A stretch of 64,000 bases of DNA from a bacterium. GTDB taxonomy: Bacteria > Hinthialibacterota > Hinthialibacteria > Hinthialibacterales > Hinthialibacteraceae. The notes under the pieces are model-generated. The model was not told the origin of the DNA. It did no database searches and was given only the letters and a program-made list of their open reading frames with translations. This document shows, piece after piece, positions 54,295 through 62,417 of this stretch. The stretch spans positions 1 through 64,000 of the forward strand of contig WGLV01000025.1 of assembly GCA_016125385.1 (NCBI GenBank). Direction: 5' to 3'. Position 1 is the stretch's first letter. Every line of letters starts with the position of its first letter. The position numbers and the translations under genes are program-made.

Positions 54295-55395
54295 TTAACA
54301 CCTCACCCGGCGGCGATGGCGAACCAGCAAAAACAGAAAAAAAGGGCCGCCAAGCAGGCTGGTGACCAGACCGATGGGGAGTTCGGCGGGTGAGACCCAG
54401 GTTCGGGCGATGATGTCGGAGAGTAACAGCAGCGCGGCGCCCGCGATGGCGCTGCCCGGCGCCACGAATCGATGGTCGGGCCCCCAGATCAGACGCAGCA
54501 GGTGCGGCGCGGCCAGCCCGATGAATCCAATGATTCCGCTTAATGAAACGGCGGCGCCCACGCCCAATGCGGTCGTGGCCAGCAAGGCGATCTTGAGCCG
54601 TTGTACGTTAACGCCGGTGTGCGCCGCTTCGCGCTCGCCCAGCACGTATAGGTTCAGCGCGTCGCCCGCGAAAACGCATACCGCCAGCGGCGCCAGCATG
54701 AAAGGGATGGCCGGCGCCAGCGAGGTCCACATCGCGCCGCTTAAACTGCCGAACATCCAGAACATGATGGCGCGCATCTGCTGGTCGTCGCTCCAGTAAA
54801 TCAGAATACCGATGCAGGCCGAAACAACCGCGTTGACCGCGACGCCCGCGAGAATCATCATCGTTGCGTCAGTTCGGCCCTGGCGGGTCGCCATTCGGTA
54901 GACGAACCACGAGGTCAATCCGCCGCTGGCGAACGCGCTTAACGGAGTCAGGTAAATCAGCGACTCGCCGCCGAACGTTCCCGCCAGCGCGGCGCCCGCC
55001 CAGGTCGCCGCCACGGCGCCCAGCGCCGCTCCGCTCGACACGCCCACCAGGCCCGGATCGGCGAGCGGATTGCGGAAAAGCCCCTGTAACGCGGCGCCCG
55101 ACACGCCCAGGCTGGCGCCCGCCAACGCTCCCAGTAAAACGCGCGGCAGCCGGATGTTCAGAACGATGGTTTCCTGTAACGCGGTAACCCCCTGTGCGTT
55201 TATCAGCCCCAGGCGCGACAGTACGATCGTCAACACGTCGAGCGGAGATACAGGCGCCGCGCCCATCCCCACCGAGTAAATCATTATGGCCAGCAACAGA
55301 ACCGACAGCCCGCACAAGGCGGCTGTACGCGCTCCGGAGCCACGGAGCGCGGGGCCTTGGTGACGATTGAGAGTGATAGCGGCGATGTTATTCAT
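54295..55395 (-). CDS. hmuU: Haem ABC importer permease
   Basis: The 366-aa inner-membrane permease is of the FecCD/BtuC family, with about ten helices. Family landmarks are IVLNIRLPRVLLGALAGASLGVSGAALQGLFRNPLADPGLVGVSSGAALGAV and IGFIGLAAPHLLRLIWGPDHR. It forms the haem channel with HmuV. Its start overlaps the hmuT stop by 8 nt. The closest match is to haem rather than B12 or siderophore permeases, given the gene order. Confidence 0.93.
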   Translation of the reverse strand: MNNIAAITLNRHQGPALRGSGARTAALCGLSVLLLAIMIYSVGMGAAPVSPLDVLTIVLSRLGLINAQGVTALQETIVLNIRLPRVLLGALAGASLGVSGAALQGLFRNPLADPGLVGVSSGAALGAVAATWAGAALAGTFGGESLIYLTPLSAFASGGLTSWFVYRMATRQGRTDATMMILAGVAVNAVVSACIGILIYWSDDQQMRAIMFWMFGSLSGAMWTSLAPAIPFMLAPLAVCVFAGDALNLYVLGEREAAHTGVNVQRLKIALLATTALGVGAAVSLSGIIGFIGLAAPHLLRLIWGPDHRFVAPGSAIAGAALLLLSDIIARTWVSPAELPIGLVTSLLGGPFFLFLLVRHRRRVRC

Positions 55396-56314
55396 GGCTG
55401 ACTCTCAACGCCTCCGGAATGACGTAGCCCGGATGGATTTTCGCGGCCAGCTCCGCTGCTGCGCGGACATAGCGGGGGCCGAACATCAACAGATACTCGC
55501 TGTCCATGACCAGAATTCGGCCCTGTTGCACGGCGGGTAGATTCTGTAATTCGGGCAGGGAAGCCAGCGCGTCTTCGCCGCCCATCATTGCGGTTCCGTG
55601 CGATGGAACCAGAATCAGCGCGGGGCCGGACGCGATGATCGATTCTCCTGAAACCGGTTTATAACCTGAAAAGCCTTCCATCGCGTTACGGCCGCCCGCG
55701 AGGCGGATGATGGCGCCGGCGCCGGTGTTTTCGCCCGCCGCCAGCACCGAACCGCGTTGCACGCCCATCAGGCAGAGCACGCGGGGGCTGTCGTGAAAGT
55801 TCGTGAGCGATCTCTTCAGCGCCGTGCTCTCATGCTGGATGGTTTGAATCAACTCGGCGCCTTGCGGCTCGCGGTTGAGGGCCTTCGCGATGATGCCGAT
55901 CTTCTCGGCCACCGCTTGTTCTGAATACCCTTGTGAAACCCGCACCAGCGGCGCACCCGCGTCGCGCAGGTGTTTGATCGCCGTTTCGGGGCCGGCGCCC
56001 TGCGTGGCCAGAATCAGGGTGGGGTTGACGGACAAAACGCCTTCGGGCGTCAACGTTCTCATGTACCCCACGCTGGGCAGTTTTTTTAACTCGGGCGGGA
56101 ACAGGCACGTGTCGTCGCGCGCGACGATGTCTTCCATCGCCCCGAGCCGCGCGGCGATTTCCGCTACGTCGCCGCCCACCACCACCACGCGCGATACGCT
56201 GGCGATCTCAACGGCCGCTCCGGTTGAATCGACCACCGTATGCGCCGCGCCGGGAAGCGCCGCCACGATCGCTGCGAGCAAGAGAAGGCTGAATATTCCG
56301 ATCCGGTGATCCAT
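55388..56314 (-). CDS. hmuT: Periplasmic haem-binding protein
   Basis: The 308-aa class III solute-binding protein has a cleaved signal peptide (GIFSLLLLAAIVAALPGAAHT) and no lipobox, so it is freely periplasmic. Tyr84 in PSVGYMRTLTPEG corresponds to the conserved haem-ligand Tyr of ShuT/PhuT/HmuT. ATQGAGPETAIKHL and YKPVSGESIIASGP are typical family segments. It delivers haem to HmuUV. AGGAG precedes the ATG by 11 nt. It follows a pseudopilin gene by 27 nt with no terminator between. Confidence 0.92.
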   Translation of the reverse strand: MDHRIGIFSLLLLAAIVAALPGAAHTVVDSTGAAVEIASVSRVVVVGGDVAEIAARLGAMEDIVARDDTCLFPPELKKLPSVGYMRTLTPEGVLSVNPTLILATQGAGPETAIKHLRDAGAPLVRVSQGYSEQAVAEKIGIIAKALNREPQGAELIQTIQHESTALKRSLTNFHDSPRVLCLMGVQRGSVLAAGENTGAGAIIRLAGGRNAMEGFSGYKPVSGESIIASGPALILVPSHGTAMMGGEDALASLPELQNLPAVQQGRILVMDSEYLLMFGPRYVRAAAELAAKIHPGYVIPEALRVSHE

Positions 56315-56341
56315 GAATCGATTGCTCCTGTTTTGATGTCT

Positions 56342-56920
56342 TTAATGCGCTTTCGCGTTTACGCTGCGGCGGAAAATCTCACCGCCGCTGCTCAGCCCGT
56401 TGCTGGCGTCGTATCGATACCACTCCGGCCTGACGAATCCTTCCGGAAAAAAGTAATAGGGGTAATGCAGCCGGTGATCGGGCCCGACGCTCGCCAGGCT
56501 CCATGCGAATCCGGCCGGGTGGTTATCCGCGCCATGCGACGCGCCGTTCTCCGCGTCGCTCCGGTTATAGATGTACATGCGGTTCTCCCACCGCTCCGCC
56601 TCGTCTTCACTGAACAGAAACGGGTGCAGCATCGGCTGAAACGGATCGGTGGGCGGAGCGCCGATGTAGGCGACCGGCGTGGTGAGCGGGCGCAGGCGTT
56701 CGAAGTACCCCGGCGCGAATGGGCCGTCGGTGAAGGGAACGTTTCCACTGTCGAGCCGGTACAGTTCGATGCACTGCGAGAGCAAACGCAGGTCGCTTTG
56801 CGCCCGGGCGATTTTCGCCCGGGTTTGCGCGCTCATGAAATTGGGAGCCGCGATCGAGACCAGGATCCCGATCACGGCTGTTACGACAAGCAGTTCAATC
56901 AAAGTGAACGCGTTTTTCAT
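56342..56920 (-). CDS. Prepilin-type pseudopilin in the haem unit
   Basis: The 192-aa protein has a type II/IV prepilin N-terminus: four residues, then FTLIELLVVTAVIGILVSIAAPNF with Glu at mature position 5. The residue before the cleavage site is Ala (KNA/FTLIE) rather than Gly. The body resembles GspG/H-like pseudopilins of Planctomycetes-type genomes (AQSDLRLLSQCIELYRLDSGNVP, WSLASVGPDHRLHYP). It is assembled or anchored at the inner membrane by type II/IV machinery, none of which is nearby. It lies 20 nt after the secreted protein gene and 27 nt before hmuT. Confidence 0.88.
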   Translation of the reverse strand: MKNAFTLIELLVVTAVIGILVSIAAPNFMSAQTRAKIARAQSDLRLLSQCIELYRLDSGNVPFTDGPFAPGYFERLRPLTTPVAYIGAPPTDPFQPMLHPFLFSEDEAERWENRMYIYNRSDAENGASHGADNHPAGFAWSLASVGPDHRLHYPYYFFPEGFVRPEWYRYDASNGLSSGGEIFRRSVNAKAH

Positions 56921-56940
56921 CGCGGCCGCTCGAATTCGCC

Positions 56941-58230
56941 TTAATACATCAGCCAGTTCGCCGCCGATGACGTTTCAGAAGCCAGCCGCCCGCTCAGCGT
57001 GAATTGTCCGAAAGGCAATTGATCGTAAGCTGGCTTGGTTTCGATCATGACGTAATAAATCAGACCCGCCTCCGCAGTGAACGACAGCGGCGCGAGACGT
57101 TCGCCTTCGTCCGTGTCGTCAACGCATGTGACTTCGGAAACCTGGTGCGTGTTGAGGTTGTAGGCATGCAGCGAGATCACCGTGTCGATTACCGGATTGG
57201 GGCCGTCTCCCGGCGTGATTTCGATCACGTATTGCTCACCGGCCTGGGTGGATGGCAGGCGGTACCAGATGTCGGCCCCACTCAGGGCGTTGCCGCCCGA
57301 ACCGTGACCTTCACCCTCGACGGGTTCGATGCAGCCGCTGATTTCGAGATCGGCGTTGGCGGTGGTGTCGCCGCTGGCGTGGAAGCCCCAGCCGATCTCG
57401 TTGAGGTCGATCGCGTCCATGATGTCGTTCGCCGAAGCCTCGCCCAGCGCCTCGATCGACAGAGTCACCGAGTTTTCAGTGCTGCCAACGTAATAGTCTT
57501 CCCAGATCACGGTGTAGGTGACGCCCGCTTCGAGTTGCGCCGCGATTTGAGAATCGCCGATGATGCTGGTGGCGGTTTTCAGCTCGGTTAACGAGCCGCA
57601 CTCACCGGTCCAGACGCCCACGCCGCCGAAGCCGCGCTCGGGTAGTTCATGACCGGGGATGGGCGCCGATTCGCCCCGGGTGGCGCCGAGCGTGATCAGA
57701 TACGCGCCGGATGCGCCGGGCGTGAACGTCCAGAATCCATCATGCCCGCCGGGGCGGCTGATCGAGTCGGCCGCGCCGCCCCGGTAGTCGCCGCTGTCGG
57801 TCGACGCAGTCACGTCGAAGGTCTGGCTGTATGGCAGGTCGGCGCTGACGATCGCGTAGGGAAACGCGGCGCCGTTCAGATCGCCGCAAGCGTCCAGACC
57901 CGCCGGATAGGCTTCATCCTGCAGCGGGCTGGCCAGCGTCGATGTCCCGGCGCTGGCTTGCGGGATGTCAATCACGCGGCCGTTCGCGTAAATCACCTGG
58001 GCGAGAATCCCGCGCGGCGGTGGATCGCAGACCCCGGCGTCGATCAAGCCGTATTCCGATTGCAGATACAACAGAATCGGCAGTTCCTGATCGGCTGTAA
58101 TGACGGAAAATCCGTTTGGATTTAAAGAGGTATACAGGTGAAAAGCGCCCCCGGGCGCCGCCGCGTCGATGGAACCAGCGGCGAAAATCGTGCAACAGGC
58201 AAGCGTGAACATAGAGAAAACGAATCTCAT
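56941..58230 (-). CDS. Secreted beta-rich protein heading the haem unit, unknown
   Basis: The 429-aa exported protein (signal FVFSMFTLACCTIFAAGSIDA) has no clear family. It is beta-rich, with two regions resembling pre-peptidase/bacterial carbohydrate-binding folds (GGHDGFWTFTPGASGAYLITLGATRGESAPIPGHE, GADIWYRLPSTQAGEQYVIEITPGDG). Cysteines are paired (VCDPP, DACGD, GECG, SGCIE, VTCVDD). AAGGAGACG precedes the ATG. Being the first gene before a pseudopilin and hmuTUV-hugZ, it may capture haem or haemoprotein outside the cell, but no haem motif is recognised. Confidence 0.72.
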   Translation of the reverse strand: MRFVFSMFTLACCTIFAAGSIDAAAPGGAFHLYTSLNPNGFSVITADQELPILLYLQSEYGLIDAGVCDPPPRGILAQVIYANGRVIDIPQASAGTSTLASPLQDEAYPAGLDACGDLNGAAFPYAIVSADLPYSQTFDVTASTDSGDYRGGAADSISRPGGHDGFWTFTPGASGAYLITLGATRGESAPIPGHELPERGFGGVGVWTGECGSLTELKTATSIIGDSQIAAQLEAGVTYTVIWEDYYVGSTENSVTLSIEALGEASANDIMDAIDLNEIGWGFHASGDTTANADLEISGCIEPVEGEGHGSGGNALSGADIWYRLPSTQAGEQYVIEITPGDGPNPVIDTVISLHAYNLNTHQVSEVTCVDDTDEGERLAPLSFTAEAGLIYYVMIETKPAYDQLPFGQFTLSGRLASETSSAANWLMY

Positions 58231-58345
58231 TGGTACGTCTCCTTCTTGAGTATGGTTTGAAGTTTGTTATGAAGTGTCAGAGTTGAAATGAGATGCGCTT
58301 TACCATTGCCGTCCGGTCCAGCTGATATCCGGCGTCGATCCAAAT

Positions 58346-58403
58346 AAAAAAGCGCAACTCGGGCGGAGTCCGATGACCGGACCTCCACTGCCTCGTTGCG
58401 CTT
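58346..58403 (-). terminator. Two-tier terminator after the coiled-coil gene
   Basis: The outer 9-bp stem pairs 58350-58358 (AAGCGCAAC) with 58395-58403. An inner GGAG...TCCG/CGGA...CTCC stem fills the loop. Six T follow on the minus strand (58351-58346). It insulates the small gene from the haem unit downstream. Confidence 0.7.
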
Positions 58404-58449
58404 CGACTGATTTACCCGAAGTAAACCCGGCAAACGCCCCTGGCTTGAA

Positions 58450-58707
58450 TCAGGCCTGCTTCAATACTTCTTCGATTTTTTGTCTCAGTTCCATTAACTG
58501 CTTTGAGCGAAACGACCGCTTGGTTTTTTCCAGCGCCGCCGCCGCTTCCTCCAGCGTCCGCCGGTAACTGGCCTCGCGCGAGGGCTCTTCTAGATCACCG
58601 GCCGCAGGGGAGGATGGACCTTCGTCCAGCCGTTCGATTGCATTTTCCAGCCGGCTGACCGAATCGCTCAGCCGGTCGAGGAGCTGATGAGTTGATGCGT
58701 CACACAT
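58450..58707 (-). CDS. Small coiled-coil protein, unknown
   Basis: The 85-aa cytoplasmic protein is predicted to be helical, with leucine-rich heptads at both ends (HQLLDRLSDSVSRLENAIERLD and EEAAAALEKTKRSFRSKQLMELRQKIEEVL) and an acidic, proline-containing hinge between them. I recall similar short proteins ending in a KTKxxFxSKQLxxLRxKI pattern but can give no function. The start at 58707 is the first Met, with a weak ribosome site. A promoter-like pair and a dedicated terminator support it as a real, separately transcribed gene. Confidence 0.68.
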   Translation of the reverse strand: MCDASTHQLLDRLSDSVSRLENAIERLDEGPSSPAAGDLEEPSREASYRRTLEEAAAALEKTKRSFRSKQLMELRQKIEEVLKQA

Positions 58708-58757
58708 GGAACCGTTTTCGTTGACGTTGGCGTCGTTGGGTGAATCACTGAACGTTT

Positions 58758-58789
58758 GTTATGCTAGTATAACTTTTGTATGGCGTCAA
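58758..58789 (-). promoter_or_regulatory. Promoter of the coiled-coil gene with near-palindrome
   Basis: On the minus strand, TTGACG (58789-58784), a 17-nt spacer and TAGCAT (58766-58761) form a plausible sigma-70 promoter, about 50 nt before the coding start. The -10 lies inside a near-perfect 16-bp palindrome (58758-58773, one mismatched pair). Confidence 0.45.
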
Positions 58790-59003
58790 GTTGATTGCGT
58801 AATAAAAGCAATTTTTTGCTTTATTTTTTATTCATTCATCATGGTGGGCAATCTATTGCGAGGGCGACGGCGTAATCAGCGGGCTCTCCACCGGGAATCG
58901 GATGACGCCGTTGAGCCGGGGCGATTGGCCCGGCATAGTGAACCTTGCTACGCTATGGCGGAGTTGATGGCTTGACCCGACGATGAGTCGATCAGGAGGG
59001 ATG

Positions 59004-60215
59004 ATGCTGATTACGCTGGATGACGCGGTTCAAATCGTGATGTCGAAGGTTAAACTTCTGCCGCATGAAGCCATCGGCCTGGATGACGCGTTGGGCCGCG
59101 TGCTGGCCCGCCCCGTCAAGGCTGACCGCGATCTGCCTCCCGCCGACCTGTCGGCTATGGATGGCTACGCGATTCGGGCTGAAGACCTTGCGCCGGAACA
59201 GACCCGGCTGAAGGTGATCGGCGAAAGTGCGGCGGGGCGCAAACCCGCGTTCCGCGTGCGCCGGGGAGAGGCCGCTCGAATTTACACGGGCGCGTTGCTT
59301 CCCTCCGGAGCCGACACCGTCGTGATGGTTGAACAATGCGTCGAAGAGAACGGCGTGGTCGTCATCGCCGGACCGGTCAAACCGTACTCCATGCTCTTCC
59401 GGCGCGCGGAAAACGCCTCCCGGAAAGACGTACTGATCCCCGCCGGTGAAGCGCTGCGTTCACCCTCCATCGGGACGTGCGCGGCGGTGGGCGCGTCGCC
59501 GGTCCGCGTATACAGGCATCCCGCGACGGCGATTCTCTGTACGGGCGAAGAGCTCCGCGCGGTTGAAGACGCGGTTAAACCGCATGAGACGCGCAATTCC
59601 AACGGACCGATGTTGCAGGCTGCGTTGCGTGAATGGGGATTTTCGTGCAAGCGCCGGGTCGTGGCCGACCGGCTGTCGGATATCACCAGAACCTTGCGCC
59701 GCCTGGCTGGCGAAAACGATGTGCTGATCGTAACCGGCGGGGTATCGAAAGGCCGCTATGACTTCGTCCGCGAGGCCGTTGAGCGCATCGGCGGGCGAAT
59801 CCAATTTCATGGCGTCTCGATGAAACCGGGCAAGCCGCAGTTGTTCGCGACGTTGAAGGGCGGGAGGCTGATCTTCGCTCTGCCGGGCAATCCGCTCAGC
59901 GCGATGACCGGTCTGCATGAACTCGTGTTGCCGGCGATGCGCCGCATGGTGGGCTATGAGCCGGAGCGATGCCGCCCTGTGCTTCAAGCCATTCTTCAGC
60001 GTCCGCTGGCGAATCACGGCGATCGCTTGCGGATGGTGCTGGCCCGCGTGAAGTTTGACGGCGCGCGTCTCGCCGCCGAGCCGGTGGGAGTGCAAAGTTC
60101 GGGCGACGTCGTCGCCTGCGCGAAAGCGAACGGCGCGATCATTCTCCCCTGTGAAACGGAACTCGACGCCGGCGCGTTGGCGGAGTTTCACCCCTGGACG
60201 CCGGAATTATTCTGA
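59004..60215 (+). CDS. moeA: Molybdopterin molybdenumtransferase
   Basis: The 403-aa enzyme inserts molybdate into adenylylated molybdopterin. Conserved segments are LPPADLSAMDGYAIRAEDL at the N-terminus, GAxLPSGADTVVMVE, PHETRNSNGPML, VTGGVSKGRYDFV (MoCF_biosynth signature) and ALPGNPLSAMTG. AGGAGGG at 58994-59000 is four bases from ATG 59004; ATG 59001 and the more distant ATG 58983 are alternatives. No other molybdenum-cofactor gene lies in the window. It ends by overlapping the convergent HD gene by 9 nt. Confidence 0.94.
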   Translation: MLITLDDAVQIVMSKVKLLPHEAIGLDDALGRVLARPVKADRDLPPADLSAMDGYAIRAEDLAPEQTRLKVIGESAAGRKPAFRVRRGEAARIYTGALLPSGADTVVMVEQCVEENGVVVIAGPVKPYSMLFRRAENASRKDVLIPAGEALRSPSIGTCAAVGASPVRVYRHPATAILCTGEELRAVEDAVKPHETRNSNGPMLQAALREWGFSCKRRVVADRLSDITRTLRRLAGENDVLIVTGGVSKGRYDFVREAVERIGGRIQFHGVSMKPGKPQLFATLKGGRLIFALPGNPLSAMTGLHELVLPAMRRMVGYEPERCRPVLQAILQRPLANHGDRLRMVLARVKFDGARLAAEPVGVQSSGDVVACAKANGAIILPCETELDAGALAEFHPWTPELF

Positions 60216-60758
60216 TATCTTGAATTCGCCGAGCTTTTCCGCCCACTGGTGGTAAGCCGGGACGCATTCACGCTGAAGCGCGCGGCGATTGGCCCACTCC
60301 ATCATCTCCGGTTTCTTCGCGGCCTCGGTGCAGAGCAGCCAGGGGGAGGGGAAGACGCCGACGCGCGCGAGATCGAGACGATCCGAATCCCAGCAGATCT
60401 GTATGATCGGGTCCGCCTCCGTCATCCCGTCGGTATGGTGTACGCAGGCGAAGTAGAGCCGCTCAAAACGGTCGTCTGAAAGATGGATCAGGCTGCCGCG
60501 CAGCGTCGCCGCGAAGTCGGCGCCCCGCTGGCCGTGGCCGTAGTCGATTCGCTCATTCACCCGGCGGCTGTCGTGAAACAGGGCGAACAGCGCGGCGACT
60601 TCCAGGTCTTCATTCAGGCCTGCCGCGAGCCGTTGTCCGGTTTCATACACTCTCGCCCAGTGGGACATTCCATGTACGCCATTCGGGTCGAGTGGATAGC
60701 CCTTCAGAATGCGATGCAGAATCGCTTCCAGATTCAGTTCGATAAATTCTTCCACCAT
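60207..60758 (-). CDS. HD-domain metal-dependent hydrolase
   Basis: The 183-aa protein has the HD phosphohydrolase residues in order: H33 (GMSHWARVYE, with H29 nearby), H62-D63 (LFHDSRRVNE), H107-H108 (CVHHTDGM) and D124/D126 (CWDSDRLDL). Such small HD proteins hydrolyse nucleotides or other phosphoesters in the cytoplasm; the substrate is unknown. It lies 7 nt downstream of the beta-helix gene, so the two probably share a transcript. It overlaps the end of moeA on the opposite strand. Confidence 0.85.
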   Translation of the reverse strand: MVEEFIELNLEAILHRILKGYPLDPNGVHGMSHWARVYETGQRLAAGLNEDLEVAALFALFHDSRRVNERIDYGHGQRGADFAATLRGSLIHLSDDRFERLYFACVHHTDGMTEADPIIQICWDSDRLDLARVGVFPSPWLLCTEAAKKPEMMEWANRRALQRECVPAYHQWAEKLGEFKISE

Positions 60759-60765
60759 TACCTGA

Positions 60766-62250
60766 TTATCCGCCTGATATTTCTCCGAATTGTTTTTTCA
60801 TCAGATCGGCGATCCAGACTTTGTGGCGATCCATGTACGTATCGAACGTCTCTGGATGATGAGGGTCGAATTGAGGCCCGGGCCAGTCGAACTCAATGGG
60901 GCTGGGCGCGTTGGGGGCTTCGCGGTTGGCGTCTTCCGGCGGATTATGATGCTCGCCGAGGTAGCGGTTGCCTTCAAACGTCACGTTTTTCGCTGGCGCC
61001 CAGCCATCCGCGATACCGTAGGTCCCGTCTTTTTCATGGCTGGCGCCATGCCCGTAGAGCGCTCCGCCGCCTGATTGAAACAGGTTGTTTTTGAAGTGAA
61101 GCCCGTCGGCCCATCCCGACCAGTCCGTCACGATCACCATCTGGATATCGGCGTCTTCCGTGTAGATCGCGTTGTGTTCGACCAGCGTGTCGTCCGCCGC
61201 GCTGACGTGAAAGATGCGCGCGCGATCGTTTTTGCTGATGTTATTGCGCACGATGGTTCCCTGATTGCCCAGGTTGTCTTTCGGGTCCCGGCCGCCGGGC
61301 GAACAGATCAGAAAAAATCCGCCTTCGTTATCGTGGCTCAGGTTATATTCGAACACCGAGTTGCGCGAATTGTAATCCGAGTCAAACCCCTGCCCATCGA
61401 GCGTCGTCTTGACGCCGGAGGCTCGGTTAAACCGGAACAGCGAGTTATCCGTCGACCACGGCCAGATGCCCGCGTTGTAGCTGCCGGCGCGCTCGTTCGC
61501 GCCCTGCACGATGTTATATTCAACCAGCGCGCCGTCCGTCGCCCACGGAACGACGCCGTCGCCGCCCGCGCCGCCCACCCAGTTTTCGCGGATGGTCACG
61601 TTGAGCGAGGGGAACCACGCGGTGCGCTTCCAGTGCGAACTCTGCGCGGCGATTCCGGATCGGTCCACCTTCCACACGATGTTCCGCTCGATGCGCAGCC
61701 CGTCGAATCGGGTTGGAGTGCGCTCGCCGCGGGTCCGAAAGATGATGCCGCCCGAGTCTTTGCGTTTTTCCGTGCCGTTCACGTCGTGGATGAACAGGCC
61801 CGAGATGACGACGCCGTGCAGCGTTCCCGCGTTTTCGGCGAGCAGGTGAACGCCGCGCCGCATGGCCTCGCCTTCGCCGTGGTTGGTGATCTCAAGCCCG
61901 CCGATCTCCACGTATTCGGCGTTATGTATCAGCACGCCGTCCTCAAAGGCGCCGTCCGCGTCGATGCGGGGCATGCCGCCCTCGCCATACGCGGCGTATC
62001 GGATGGGGTTCCGCGCTTCGCCGCTCGAATGAACGGCCAACTGGCCTTTCCAGACGCACCCCGCTTTGAATAACACGCGGTCGCCCGGTTTGAACTCGAA
62101 CGCGTTGATCCGATCGAGGCTCGCCCATGCCGAGCCGGGCGCGGTTCCCTGATTCGCGTCGTTGCCAGTCTGATTGTCGACGTAATACTCCATCCCGAAC
62201 GCGGGAATGATCGATATCGCTATTAGCGTTAGGCTGATTAGTGCTCTCAT
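60766..62250 (-). CDS. Secreted right-handed beta-helix (pectate-lyase-like) protein
   Basis: The 494-aa exported protein (signal MRALISLTLIAISIIPAFG) opens with the DUF1565-like EYYVDNQTGNDANQGTAPGSAWASLDRINA segment. Many parallel beta-helix rungs follow (VLIHNAEYVEIGGLEITNHG, GVVISGLFIHDVNG, LRIERNIVWKVDRSG, VTIRENWVGG, LVEYNIVQGA, IVRNNISKN). Relatives bind or cleave pectin-like polysaccharides. A catalytic set cannot be assigned with confidence. The start at 62250 has GAGGATGAC upstream; the frame is open further to 62418. Confidence 0.85.
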   Translation of the reverse strand: MRALISLTLIAISIIPAFGMEYYVDNQTGNDANQGTAPGSAWASLDRINAFEFKPGDRVLFKAGCVWKGQLAVHSSGEARNPIRYAAYGEGGMPRIDADGAFEDGVLIHNAEYVEIGGLEITNHGEGEAMRRGVHLLAENAGTLHGVVISGLFIHDVNGTEKRKDSGGIIFRTRGERTPTRFDGLRIERNIVWKVDRSGIAAQSSHWKRTAWFPSLNVTIRENWVGGAGGDGVVPWATDGALVEYNIVQGANERAGSYNAGIWPWSTDNSLFRFNRASGVKTTLDGQGFDSDYNSRNSVFEYNLSHDNEGGFFLICSPGGRDPKDNLGNQGTIVRNNISKNDRARIFHVSAADDTLVEHNAIYTEDADIQMVIVTDWSGWADGLHFKNNLFQSGGGALYGHGASHEKDGTYGIADGWAPAKNVTFEGNRYLGEHHNPPEDANREAPNAPSPIEFDWPGPQFDPHHPETFDTYMDRHKVWIADLMKKQFGEISGG

Positions 62251-62417
62251 GAGGTCATCCTCGAAGTGTATTTTGTTTATTTTATTCATGGCATTTGAAG
62301 AGAGATAGGTTTTATCTTTCTGAGTACGGATTGAGTTTGACCGTTGCCCATGAAAATGCGATGATTTTAATGTTTTGTTTGTTCCACTTCGCATGAATTG
62401 GAAGGGTGATATATCCA

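Noticed and set aside
58231-58345. A Fur box ahead of the haem unit
   Set aside because: No GATAATGATAATCATTATC-like repeat could be recognised in the leader; iron control remains possible through another regulator.
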